Assembly (NCBI RefSeq): GCF_900105735.1
Contig: NZ_LT629793.1
Location: 7,023,426-7,087,425, forward strand
Origin: Pseudomonas yamanorum
Lineage (GTDB): Bacteria > Pseudomonadota > Gammaproteobacteria > Pseudomonadales > Pseudomonadaceae
Length of the DNA stretch: 64,000 bases
Reading direction: 5' to 3'
The translations under genes and the position numbers were made by a program. The notes under the pieces were generated by a model. It was not told the DNA's origin and did not search any database. It saw only the letters and a list, made by a program, of their open reading frames with translations. Of this stretch, positions 46,702 through 54,581 are shown one piece after another (the stretch's first letter is position 1; each line of letters opens with the position of its first letter).

Positions 46702-46747
46702 GTTACAGAGCGAATGTCCTGATTTCCCTTTATCTCGGCATGACCCC
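46702..46747 (-). repeat. Right terminal inverted repeat of the transposon
   Basis: Reverse complement of 21507-21552 at 40 of 46 positions, ending in CCCC at 46744-46747. Confidence 0.93.
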
Positions 46748-46752
46748 TTCAT
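46748..46752 (+). repeat. Target-site duplication, right copy (TTCAT)
   Basis: Identical to 21502-21506. Marks the right edge of the insertion. Confidence 0.95.
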
Positions 46753-47247
46753 CAGCGAGCGGCCGGGGCGCTTCTGCTGCAGTTCCGAGGTGAACCGCTC
46801 CAGCGCCCAGCGCAGGATCGATGCCTGCGGTTCATTGGCCTGCACGTGGACCAATGAAGGCAGGCTGCTGAGCAACAACTGGGCGGGTACACCGCTGAAG
46901 TCAAAGCGGCCACCGACCAGCTGGATGTCGTCACCGCCGTAATGCAGGGCCAACTCGTCCGCCGCGAGCGTTCGAAAGTGTCCGTCGGAGTTCATTACCG
47001 CTTGGGACATATCGCTGTAGAGCGAAAATGGCATGCCGCGGGTCATGAGAAAACAATCGCCCTGGTGAAGGCGCTGCGGCTGCCGTTCGCCTTCCACATG
47101 CAACCAGCAACTGCCCTTGACCACCGCCGTGAACTTGATGCCTTCGCGCTCAGGAAAGGTGAATGCCCAATCGCCGCCCAAGGAGAGTGTGGCGGAGTGG
47201 TAATTACGCACCCTCAACAATGAAAGGACGTCGGACAGAGGATCCAT
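46748..47247 (-). pseudogene. AraC-family regulator, 5' half (cupin ligand domain)
   Basis: Encodes the N-terminal cupin-type domain of an AraC regulator (DPLSDVLSLLRVRNYHSATL, GDCFLMTRGMPFSLY) up to RFTSELQQKRPGRSLM, where the transposon begins. The frame then reads about 19 transposon-derived residues before a stop, so no DNA-binding domain is made. The missing half is 21081-21506. It is divergent from the P1 peptidase gene. Confidence 0.92.
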
Positions 47248-47434
47248 ACATCACCTGGCTGGACGGAAAATAAAGTAATCAGCAGTTTATAACAGAGCTA
47301 ATCCAGATCTCACGTCTAAATGGACCTGATGCCGACCTAACGCCCCCGGGGTAACAATTGGGGGTTATCGCCAGCGGCCAGTCCCCAACCTAGACTCGCA
47401 GCACGTTCTTCACTCGATTATTGAGAGTTAAAAC
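47248..47434. promoter_or_regulatory. Divergent promoter region, disrupted regulator / P1 peptidase
   Basis: 187 bp. Contains GGGGTAACAATTGGGGGTTA (about 47349-47368), a direct repeat of a GGGG-TA/TTA motif that also resembles the GGGGTACCCC palindrome near the nitrilase gene. Possibly a shared operator; unproven. Confidence 0.35.
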
Positions 47435-48538
47435 ATGCGCTTACGAGACCTTGGCATCGCAATCGGTACAGGCACACCTGGGGTGTTCAACGGCATCACT
47501 GATGTGCCCGGTGTAAGGGTGGGTCATCACACACTCAATGCTGAAAGCCGCGATGGCTCGATACACACCGGTGTGACCATCATCGAGCCGCGGCCGATTG
47601 CGGCCCATTTGGCTCCGTGTTTTGCCGGCGTTCACGTACTGAACGGCAACGGTGACGCCACCGGCCTTGAATGGATTCGCGAAGCGGGTTTGCTGACCAC
47701 GCCGATTGCCTATACCAACACTCACAGCGTCGGCGTGGTACGCGATGCGCTGGTGGCCGCAGAGCGCGACATGGGTAAGCAACACATCTACTGGTGCATG
47801 CCAGTGGTGCTGGAAACCTACGACGGCATCCTCAGCGATATCTGGGACCAACACGTCAGCGCCGAACATGTCCAGGCCGCCCTGGCCGATGCCCGCAGCG
47901 GCCCGGTGCAGGAAGGTTGCGTCGGCGGCGGCACTGGCATGATCTGCCATGAGTTCAAAGGTGGTATTGGCACGTCATCGCGGGTTCTGAGCAGCGAGGA
48001 GGGCGGTTGGACCGTCGGTGCATTGGTGCAGGCCAACTATGGTGTGCGCGATGCATTGCGTGTCGCGGGTTACCCCGTGGGCAGCGTGTTGAAGGACATA
48101 CCTTCGCCCTACAGCGGCCCGGTGAATGTTGGCGTGCCCGGCATGGGTTCCATCGTGATCACGATCGCTACTGATGCGCCATTGCTGCCTCATCAGTGCA
48201 CGCGCCTGGCCCAGCGCGCGAGTATCGGGTTGGCACGGGTCGGCGGCGGTACGGAAGACGACAGTGGGGATATCTTCATCGCGTTTTCAGTAGGCAACAG
48301 CGGCCTGCCGGTTGCCAATCTGGGCCATCCGGGCCCCGCGACGACGCCATTGAAAATGGTCAACAACGACTACATGACGGCCTTGTTCGTGGCCGCAGCG
48401 GATGCTGTGGAGGAGGCGATCCTCAACGCGATGTTGGCCGCCGACGACGTGCAAGGTCGCGGCAGAAAAGCCCTGGCACTCAAGCCTGACCAGTTGTTGG
48501 CGGCGATGGCGAAAGTCGGTTGGGCACCTCAGCCTTGA
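47435..48538 (+). CDS. P1-family (DmpA-type) aminopeptidase
   Basis: A 367-residue N-terminal-nucleophile hydrolase of the DmpA/BapA family, which self-cleaves before a serine and removes N-terminal residues, often D-amino acids or beta-peptides. Family motifs: GVFNGITDVPGVRVGH at the N-terminus, EAGLLTTPIAYTNTHSVG near 85, GCVGGGTGMICHEFKGGIGT followed by the nucleophile Ser near 183, and GGGTEDDSGDIFIAFS near 270. No signal peptide is seen, so probably cytoplasmic. It leads a group with a nitrilase-like amidase and a polyamine binding protein. Confidence 0.92.
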   Translation: MRLRDLGIAIGTGTPGVFNGITDVPGVRVGHHTLNAESRDGSIHTGVTIIEPRPIAAHLAPCFAGVHVLNGNGDATGLEWIREAGLLTTPIAYTNTHSVGVVRDALVAAERDMGKQHIYWCMPVVLETYDGILSDIWDQHVSAEHVQAALADARSGPVQEGCVGGGTGMICHEFKGGIGTSSRVLSSEEGGWTVGALVQANYGVRDALRVAGYPVGSVLKDIPSPYSGPVNVGVPGMGSIVITIATDAPLLPHQCTRLAQRASIGLARVGGGTEDDSGDIFIAFSVGNSGLPVANLGHPGPATTPLKMVNNDYMTALFVAAADAVEEAILNAMLAADDVQGRGRKALALKPDQLLAAMAKVGWAPQP

Positions 48539-48542
48539 AGGC

Positions 48543-49325
48543 CTAGTCCTGAGCCTGGAGAAACAACAGGAATAGCTCAGACTGGGACTTGATCCCCAGC
48601 TTGTTGTACAGGTGCCGGCGGTGCACCTTCACGGTCTCGGCCGAGATCGCCAGCTTGCGCGCGATCTCTTTGTTCGAGCAGCCACTGAGCATCAATTGGG
48701 CAACCTCGGCTTCGCGGACCGACAGTGCGGAGCTGATTTGCAGCGCGGGTGACTGCAGGCGCTCCTGCCAGTCCGCTGCCGGTTCCGGAGGGCTCTTGAG
48801 TTCCTGTTCAAACACGCAACGCTGGCGCATCAAACCGGCCACCCACGGCTGGATCAGCCTCAATAATGCGATTTGCTCCTGGCTGAAGCGGCAGTGGCTA
48901 CCCAGTGACAGGCTCAGGGTCCGCTCAAGGTCCAGTTGCACATTTATATGAATCTCGTCAGCCACCACGTTCAGGCGAAAGTAGCGTTGGTAATAGTCGG
49001 TCTGCTCGAAACATTCCGGGGCGACATCATCCAGTTGGAACAGCCCACTTTTCGGCGATTCCCGATTGGCCAGGTAAAAGGGGTCGAGCAGGTAGAGCCC
49101 TTTGAGATAGTCCTGGAACAGCGAATCGCTGCTGCCATCTTCATTCTGGGATTCGGCGAGAACCTGAGGCCTGCCGTCGCTGAAGATCAGCACCACCCAG
49201 GTGTCCAGCGGCACATATCTGCCGAGCAAGCGCGCCATTGAGCGCCAGAAGTGCGGGCGGTCCAGGGTCTCGATCAACCGGCCGACCGAGTCATGCCAAG
49301 CCACGTCCTGCAACGTCAGATTCAT
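48543..49325 (-). CDS. LuxR-family transcriptional regulator
   Basis: A 260-residue regulator. The C-terminal LuxR helix-turn-helix covers about 195-258 (SALSVREAEVAQLMLSGCSN, KEIARKLAISAETVKVHRRH, LYNKLGIKSQSELF). The N-terminal domain has no recognised autoinducer site. I chose ATG 49325 (MNLTLQDVAW); in-frame starts exist upstream at 49337 and 49430. It lies between the peptidase and amidase genes, opposite to them, and probably regulates both. Confidence 0.88.
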   Translation of the reverse strand: MNLTLQDVAWHDSVGRLIETLDRPHFWRSMARLLGRYVPLDTWVVLIFSDGRPQVLAESQNEDGSSDSLFQDYLKGLYLLDPFYLANRESPKSGLFQLDDVAPECFEQTDYYQRYFRLNVVADEIHINVQLDLERTLSLSLGSHCRFSQEQIALLRLIQPWVAGLMRQRCVFEQELKSPPEPAADWQERLQSPALQISSALSVREAEVAQLMLSGCSNKEIARKLAISAETVKVHRRHLYNKLGIKSQSELFLLFLQAQD

Positions 49326-49340
49326 CTCACTACCCATTCG

Positions 49341-49350
49341 GGGGTACCCC
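49341..49350. promoter_or_regulatory. Perfect palindrome GGGGTACCCC in the LuxR/nitrilase divergent region
   Basis: A 10-bp perfect dyad 16 bp upstream of the chosen LuxR start and about 100 bp before the nitrilase gene. A candidate operator for the adjacent LuxR-type regulator. Related GGGG-TA motifs occur at 47349-47368. Confidence 0.35.
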
Positions 49351-49449
49351 ATCGAAGTGATTTTTTGCCAGGTGGGTACAGCCCATACTCGTTCCAGGCC
49401 TGCGTACACACGGTGTCCGTACGGCCTCAACTATACGCAAGGATCAGCC

Positions 49450-50265
49450 ATGAACATTGAAATCATGCAGTTAGCCGGTCGCGATGGCGATACCGCCTAT
49501 AACCTCAGGCGTGCCTTGGAAGCCATCGCCCACTGCGACGCGGATACCGACCTGTTGGTGTTTCCTGAAACCCATTTGATGGGCTTCGTCGCCGGTGATC
49601 GGCTGGCAACGGTTGCAGAAACCCTCGAAGGCCCGACGCTGCAAGCCGTGCAACAGGCAGTACGCGAACGGGGTGTTTCGGTGGTCATCGGCCTGGTCGA
49701 GAACGATGCGGGCGTGTTCTACAACACTTCGGTACTGGTTACGCCTGATGGGCTCTCACTGGGTTACCGCAAGACACACCTGTGGCCCTCGGAGCGGGGC
49801 GACATCACTCCCGGCGACCGCTTCGGCACGGTGCTTTTCAACGGTGTGCGTATCGGCATTCTGATTTGCTACGACATCGAACTGCCGGAAACCGCACGCG
49901 CACTCGCCCACCTGGGCGCCGAGCTGATCATTATCACCAACGGCAACATGGACCCTTACGGCCCGGTGCATCGCACCGCGATCATGGCCCGAGCCCAGGA
50001 AAACCAAGTGTTCAGCGTGATGGTCAATCGCGTGGGGCAGGGCGATGACGGCCTGGTGTTCGCCGGCGGCAGCGCTGTGGTCGACCCGTTCGGCCGTGTG
50101 CTGTTCGAAGCCGGGCGCGAGGAAACACGGCAAATGATCAGCCTTGACCTGACCCAAGTCCAAGCCGCCCGCGCGGATTATCACTACCTCAATGACCGCC
50201 GCCTGACGCTCCCCGGTGAGACCGTGGAACACGCCGACGGGCGCCGTGAATTACTGATTCGCTGA
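49450..50265 (+). CDS. Carbon-nitrogen hydrolase (nitrilase superfamily amidase)
   Basis: A 271-residue nitrilase-superfamily enzyme with the full Glu-Lys-Cys triad: FPETHLMG (about 42), YRKTHLWPSE (about 110) and ILICYDIELPETAR (Cys about 142). It most resembles the amidase/omega-amidase branch, hydrolysing C-N bonds in linear amides. ATG 49450 follows AAGGATC; a longer in-frame extension to 49201 overlaps the LuxR gene and is rejected. Likely in an operon with the binding protein 40 bp downstream. Confidence 0.92.
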   Translation: MNIEIMQLAGRDGDTAYNLRRALEAIAHCDADTDLLVFPETHLMGFVAGDRLATVAETLEGPTLQAVQQAVRERGVSVVIGLVENDAGVFYNTSVLVTPDGLSLGYRKTHLWPSERGDITPGDRFGTVLFNGVRIGILICYDIELPETARALAHLGAELIIITNGNMDPYGPVHRTAIMARAQENQVFSVMVNRVGQGDDGLVFAGGSAVVDPFGRVLFEAGREETRQMISLDLTQVQAARADYHYLNDRRLTLPGETVEHADGRRELLIR

Positions 50266-50305
50266 TCTCTCTTTACCCCCCTCATAACAATAATCGGGAG
50301 TTCTC

Positions 50306-51406
50306 ATGATCGCCATTCGATGCATGCAATGGAGCCTGGCTGCGGTCTTCAGCAGCCTGGTGCTTTGCGCTCAAGCCGCAGAACCGAAAGTCAATATCTA
50401 CAACTGGTACGACTTTATTGCCCCGGACACGCTGAAGAACTTCCAGGCGCAGACCGGCACCCAGGCCGCGTATGACGTGTTCGATAACAGCGAGGTCATG
50501 CAGAGCAAACTCATGGCCGGGCGCAGTGGTTATGACGTGGTGGTGGCCACCGGCGACCTGTTGCCGAACCTGATCAAGGCCGGTGTGCTCAAGGAATTGG
50601 ATCGCGCGCAACTGACCAATCTGTCTCACCTTGATCCGGATATTCTGGCGAAGGTGCAAACCAACGACCCGGGTAATCGCTACGCCGTACCTTACCTGTG
50701 GGGCACCACGGGAATTGGCTATGACGTCGATAAAATCCGGGCGATCCTGGGCAGCGATGCACCGGTCAACTCCTGGGATTTGATTTTCAAGGAAGAAAAC
50801 CTCGCCAAATTGGGCGAATGCGGTGTGGCTATGCTGGATGCGCCAGGCGAGATCATCCCCATCGCCTTGCATTACCTGGGCTTGCCCTATAACAGCCAAA
50901 ATCCTGATGACTATTTAAAAGCCCAGGCGTTGCTGCTGAAGCTGCGCCCGCATATTCGCTACTTCGATTCTTCACGGTTTATTACGGACTTGGCCAACGG
51001 CAATATCTGCGCCGTAGTGGGATGGGCCGGCGGCGTAATGGACGCCAAGAAAGCCGCCGACGCCGCCGGCAATGGCAGGAACATTCAGTACAGCATCCCC
51101 AAGGAAGGCGCGCCGGTCTGGGTCGAAAGCCTGGTGTTGCTCAGCGATGCGCCGAACCCTCAGCAAGGGCTCGCATTTATCGACTATATGCTGCGCCCGG
51201 AAGTGATTGCGCAGTCCTCCAACTATCTCAGTTACGCCAACGCCAACAAGGATGCCCGGAGCCTGGTTGATGAAAAGGTCAGGGACAATCCCGGTGTCTA
51301 TCCTTCGAAAGCGGTGCTGGATACGCTGTTTCCTTTGGAGCCGTTGCCACTGAAGATGGAGCGGGTGCGTACGCGGATCTGGAGTAAGGTCAAAAGTGGT
51401 ACTTGA
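50306..51406 (+). CDS. Periplasmic polyamine-binding protein (PotF/SpuD-like)
   Basis: A 366-residue exported binding protein. Signal peptide ends ...VLCAQAAEP; then KVNIYNWYDFIAPDTLKNFQ, the PotF/SpuD opening, and YDVVVATGDLLPNLIKAG, VPYLWGTTGIGYDVDKI and NGNICAVVGWAGGVMDAKK follow at expected places. Trp and Asp residues of the polyamine pocket (NWYD, GWAGG) are visible. No permease or ATPase follows before the prophage, so it may pair with a transporter elsewhere or may have lost its partners when the prophage inserted at dif. Confidence 0.92.
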   Translation: MIAIRCMQWSLAAVFSSLVLCAQAAEPKVNIYNWYDFIAPDTLKNFQAQTGTQAAYDVFDNSEVMQSKLMAGRSGYDVVVATGDLLPNLIKAGVLKELDRAQLTNLSHLDPDILAKVQTNDPGNRYAVPYLWGTTGIGYDVDKIRAILGSDAPVNSWDLIFKEENLAKLGECGVAMLDAPGEIIPIALHYLGLPYNSQNPDDYLKAQALLLKLRPHIRYFDSSRFITDLANGNICAVVGWAGGVMDAKKAADAAGNGRNIQYSIPKEGAPVWVESLVLLSDAPNPQQGLAFIDYMLRPEVIAQSSNYLSYANANKDARSLVDEKVRDNPGVYPSKAVLDTLFPLEPLPLKMERVRTRIWSKVKSGT

Positions 51407-51418
51407 GGCAACGGTAAG

Positions 51419-51439
51419 GTGAAGTGAAGTGAAGTGAAG
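51419..51439 (+). repeat. GAAGT pentanucleotide tandem repeat
   Basis: Three full GAAGT units plus a partial one directly after the binding-protein gene. Short, outside any coding frame; could vary in copy number. Confidence 0.7.
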
Positions 51440-51527
51440 GGGGTACGCAGAGATACGGCGGTTGAAGAAAAACCTGGGAGCATCTGGCCCAGGTTTGTAC
51501 GCGGCGCACTTATGACTATGACACATC

Positions 51528-51555
51528 GTTTAACATAATATACATTATGCGAACC
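51528..51555 (-). other. dif: Chromosomal dif site (XerCD recombination) / left attachment site of the prophage
   Basis: GTTTAACATAA-TATACA-TTATGCGAACC, the reverse complement of a GGTTCGCATAA/TGTATA/TTATGTTAAAC dif. It has the 11-6-11 layout and is nearly identical to the P. aeruginosa dif recalled from memory. Sequence identity with the second phage copy starts at 51543, inside the central region, so this is the hybrid left attachment site. It marks the replication terminus. Confidence 0.9.
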
Positions 51556-51636
51556 CATGGTTTTACCCATGAGGGTGGATGGTGATCAGATTTGGAGCCA
51601 GGTGACCGGCTCCAGAAGCTTCCCTATAAATCATCG

Positions 51637-52116
51637 TCACGAAAATGACGAAACCTTTTGTGCTTCAAAATTCCCATCTCGCAGGAGCGGCTCCAGAAAA
51701 TCCTGATATTCCTGCCATGTGCTAAACATCTGAATCTCAGCTCCTGGTGCATCTTGATCACCCGTCAGCTTGACCAGAAAAACACCACCACCTTCGTTCA
51801 AAATCTGACGTGCTTTTGCACCTGTGGCACGACGAGATATTAGATATCCAAGGGATGCCAAACCAAGCACAGAACCTTTTTGCGCAGCGGACGCTTTGAG
51901 CAAAGGATCTGCTGGCACGTCTGACAAAAGAAGCATCAGAGCCCCCAAATGGTGACTATCATCATCAAAACCATTGGCAATTTCTTCTGCCATTTTCAAA
52001 GCTTCACCTGCACGAGCCTTGGGGATTTCGTTTTCATGCGCGAGGGAGTCGTGAGACGTCAGTAAAATCGACCCAACGAGTGGAGGATTTTTTGGATAGT
52101 GCCGGTCGGTTTGCAT
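51637..52116 (-). CDS. Unknown inovirus accessory protein, 159 residues
   Basis: Not recognised. A soluble, Ala/Leu-rich protein (MQTDRHYPKNPPLVGSILLT, KARAGEALKMAEEIANGFDD, LISRRATGAKARQILNEGGG) with no signal peptide or membrane helix. It lies downstream of the secretin gene next to the attachment site, a slot where inoviruses carry accessory genes. Separate from the secretin by 120 bp that hold A/T-rich TTTAAATTATAACTAAAC, perhaps its own promoter. Confidence 0.7.
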   Translation of the reverse strand: MQTDRHYPKNPPLVGSILLTSHDSLAHENEIPKARAGEALKMAEEIANGFDDDSHHLGALMLLLSDVPADPLLKASAAQKGSVLGLASLGYLISRRATGAKARQILNEGGGVFLVKLTGDQDAPGAEIQMFSTWQEYQDFLEPLLRDGNFEAQKVSSFS

Positions 52117-52236
52117 AACGGATTTTCCTTAATATCTGCTGATCAATCATAATCGACAGGGCTTCACGGATTATGCAGTGCCCTGCCCTTATAATTCCTT
52201 TAAATTATAACTAAACTAAATAACCATTTAATTTAG

Positions 52237-53487
52237 TTATATGGATTCAACCAGAATAGGTGTCAGAAAAAGCACAAGCTCTGTGCTGGTTGATACCGTT
52301 GAGGTGCTGGTAAATAACCACTTGAAGCCAGGGATCTTACCAAGGAATGGCACGCTTCTAACGACGGTTGTATCCAGATCCGAATAAACACCACCCAAAG
52401 CAATGGTCTGGCCAAAAGGCGAGAAAACCCGGGATGTCAGCGAAGTCGTGTTGATCGGTGGAACGCCATTCATCGCATTGGAATAATCAGGCTCATCCTT
52501 TGAAAGGATGACATCCAGCAGCACGCCCTTATCGTTAACGATCGGAGTCACATCGAGCGATAAAGCAGCCTGCTTGAAGGATGTGGATGTTGCACCATCG
52601 CCGGCCGATTGCTGATAAGGAACCTGAGAGCCTTTAACAATTTTGGCTTGATGACGATCAGAGGTATAAACGCGAGGGCTGGAAATCACCCTGCCCTTAC
52701 CTTCCTGCTCCATAGCTGAAAGCCTGGCGTCGAGCGTCAAACCGCTTGAAACAATGCCAATAGCACCGATGGCTCCAGAGGCAAAGCCCAGCGGCACAGA
52801 GCCTGAAACAGTCCCAGCACCGCTGCCCACAGTGCCACCCCATTGAACGCCCAGATTCTTGGAATACGAGCGATCCACCTCGACGATACGAGCCTGGATC
52901 ATCACTTGCTTCCTGGAGTAGTCAACAGCGGAAATCAGGGTTTTGAGATGCTCTAAACGCGGCTTGCTCATCCTGGCAACGATGACAGAAGAGCCATCTT
53001 CAAAATTTAGAGTCTCTCCAGAGTCGAGAGGAAATGCTTTTATTGCGTCCGACGCCAAAATGTTATGCACCTTGAGGATCGAAACATCAAAGGAGTTGAC
53101 GCCAAAGGAAGGATTACTTTGAATTTGCTGATCTTGGGCAGCAATATATGAGTTTGTTGAATAGGAGTCACTTGGTCGTGGATAGCCACTAACACGAAGA
53201 AACTTACCTTCAACAGTATATAAAAGCCCTTTTGCCGAAGTCACATACTCAATGGCTTCATCCCAGGTAACATCCTTCATACGCATAGAAAGTGAACCAC
53301 GGACATTTTCGTCCAACACAAGATTCAAGCCCCTGTAATCAGCAAGAAGCTGTAAGGCGGAAGAAGCCTGAATAGTTTGAAAATCAAACGTTAGTTGCTG
53401 AGGGACTGTTTCCGCCTGGGAAAAGGAAACAAAGAAAAACAGAAATACAGAGACATAGAAGCCGCGAAGAAACTTACAAGTATTCAT
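52237..53487 (-). CDS. Phage secretin (pIV-like; type II/III secretin family)
   Basis: A 416-residue outer-membrane secretin for virion exit. Signal peptide ends ...VSFSQA; an N0/STN-like domain is at about 40-100 (LQLLADYRGLNLVLDENVRG); then an N1-like domain (ILASDAIKAFPLDSGETLNF) and the secretin core about 190-415 (MIQARIVEVDRSYSKNLGVQ, LSLDVTPIVNDKGVLLDVIL, PFGQTIALGGVYSDLDTTVV, PFLGKIPGFKWLF). Many inoviruses borrow a host secretin; this one encodes its own. Confidence 0.95.
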   Translation of the reverse strand: MNTCKFLRGFYVSVFLFFFVSFSQAETVPQQLTFDFQTIQASSALQLLADYRGLNLVLDENVRGSLSMRMKDVTWDEAIEYVTSAKGLLYTVEGKFLRVSGYPRPSDSYSTNSYIAAQDQQIQSNPSFGVNSFDVSILKVHNILASDAIKAFPLDSGETLNFEDGSSVIVARMSKPRLEHLKTLISAVDYSRKQVMIQARIVEVDRSYSKNLGVQWGGTVGSGAGTVSGSVPLGFASGAIGAIGIVSSGLTLDARLSAMEQEGKGRVISSPRVYTSDRHQAKIVKGSQVPYQQSAGDGATSTSFKQAALSLDVTPIVNDKGVLLDVILSKDEPDYSNAMNGVPPINTTSLTSRVFSPFGQTIALGGVYSDLDTTVVRSVPFLGKIPGFKWLFTSTSTVSTSTELVLFLTPILVESI

Positions 53488-53540
53488 GGACTGAGTTCCG
53501 AATGGTTGGTCAATTAATTGGCCGCGGTCTTAGCGCTACG

Positions 53541-54578
53541 CTAAAGACCACCGCCAATTAATCCACCTGTAATTGGATTGGGTTTTTTTAATGACCAATT
53601 AGTAATCTTGAAACCATCAACCAAACAATAAGCCTCAGTGAAGTCTGGAAAATATCGACAGTGAGAGAAAGAAATGTAACGAGTATTACCGTTGTTATCA
53701 GCTACTAGGGCAAGAGCTTCAGATACAGATTTTGAAGAGGAATCAGGCCTTGAAGGATGAACGAAGCCCACAAGCCGCCAAGTAGTTGAAATAGGAGGCT
53801 CAGCAGGCTTAGCCGGTGCTTTAGGGGAACGTGCAGTGTCGTGACGATCAATCACACCAGGAGAACCGGGCGAAAAAAAGCTTTTGACACCAAAAATACC
53901 AAGGCCAATAAACAAAACAAATGCACCTAGTGTTGCCCAAAGCCCAAAGGATCGCAAAATGCTTGCACGACCATCAGCAGAAGACTCATCACCCACGTCG
54001 CCGGAACTTGATTGAGTTGCCGACTTATAACAAGAGTAGACAGAAGGCTTAAAGGTACCAGCAGTAGTCCTGATGAGCTTAGTCTTTGATGGAGCGTCAC
54101 CAGTAACGGCGCCGTTATATATGTCAACCTTAAAGGCTTTTTTGCTCAGTTTTCTAATCCGATAGGTCGTTTCAACCAAAAGGCGAACCCATGATGAAAT
54201 TTGAGCAAGATCTTGCGTAACCAGGACAACACGCATTGAGTTATTTTTGTGGTCAACACGGTGCCGGTGTTCTGCCAATAAGGCCTTATCAGTGAAATTA
54301 GCATGGTTCACATTCTGGCCCGCGGGCCAGCGTCTCCAGCATTCGTCGATAATGGCAACGCAGCCAGAAGGGATAATTTCAGCAAGGTCTGAAAGCTCAT
54401 ACCAATTAGCTGGGAGTTGAGTAATTCTCCCACCATAAGTAGCTAAAAGATCATCAATAACCAAAGGAATATTGGTGACTACATGCCTATCCTGCTTCAA
54501 CGAGGGAATTACAACGTGTTCAACGACGCCGTAACTTTTACCGTGTCCTGGTTTGCCAACATAAGCATGAATTGCCAT
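53541..54578 (-). CDS. Zot-family assembly ATPase (pI-like)
   Basis: A 345-residue inner-membrane ATPase for filamentous phage assembly. Walker A is GKPGHGKSYG (about 7-16); Walker B is GCVAIIDECWRRWP near 92. A single membrane helix (LWATLGAFVLFIGLGIFGV) sits near 215-233, with a periplasmic C-terminal domain that would contact the secretin. Intact in this copy, whereas copy 2 has three one-base changes. Confidence 0.95.
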   Translation of the reverse strand: MAIHAYVGKPGHGKSYGVVEHVVIPSLKQDRHVVTNIPLVIDDLLATYGGRITQLPANWYELSDLAEIIPSGCVAIIDECWRRWPAGQNVNHANFTDKALLAEHRHRVDHKNNSMRVVLVTQDLAQISSWVRLLVETTYRIRKLSKKAFKVDIYNGAVTGDAPSKTKLIRTTAGTFKPSVYSCYKSATQSSSGDVGDESSADGRASILRSFGLWATLGAFVLFIGLGIFGVKSFFSPGSPGVIDRHDTARSPKAPAKPAEPPISTTWRLVGFVHPSRPDSSSKSVSEALALVADNNGNTRYISFSHCRYFPDFTEAYCLVDGFKITNWSLKKPNPITGGLIGGGL

Positions 54579-54581
54579 AAA

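Larger units (their letters stand above)
21507..46747. mobile_element. Tn3-family transposon, Tn4651/Tn4652 group, 25,241 bp, with fimbrial and two-component cargo
   Basis: Bounded by 46-bp inverted repeats starting GGGGTCATGCCGAGATAAAG and by TTCAT duplications. At the left are the cointegrate-resolution genes tnpT (minus) and tnpS (plus) with the resolution site between them. At the right are tnpA and its regulator tnpC. This is the Tn4651-group layout, distinct from tnpA-tnpR transposons. The cargo (about 23.8-43.2 kb) is markedly A/T-richer than the flanking chromosome and contains a BvgAS-like system, a chaperone-usher fimbrial operon, an MvaT homologue, a LysE exporter, IS remnants and mer remnants. 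It interrupts an AraC-family gene. Confidence 0.95.

Noticed and set aside
49201..49449. N-terminal extension of the nitrilase-like gene
   Set aside because: The extension is the reverse of the LuxR gene's start. The nitrilase fold begins at 49450 with a ribosome site in front.
51419..51439. CRISPR array or phase-variable repeat
   Set aside because: Only three and a half GAAGT units without spacers and outside any gene. No CRISPR-like repeats were seen elsewhere in the window.
51658..51843. Plus-strand frame of 61 codons in the phage (also at 61035)
   Set aside because: Antisense shadow of the 159-residue gene, with no ribosome site.
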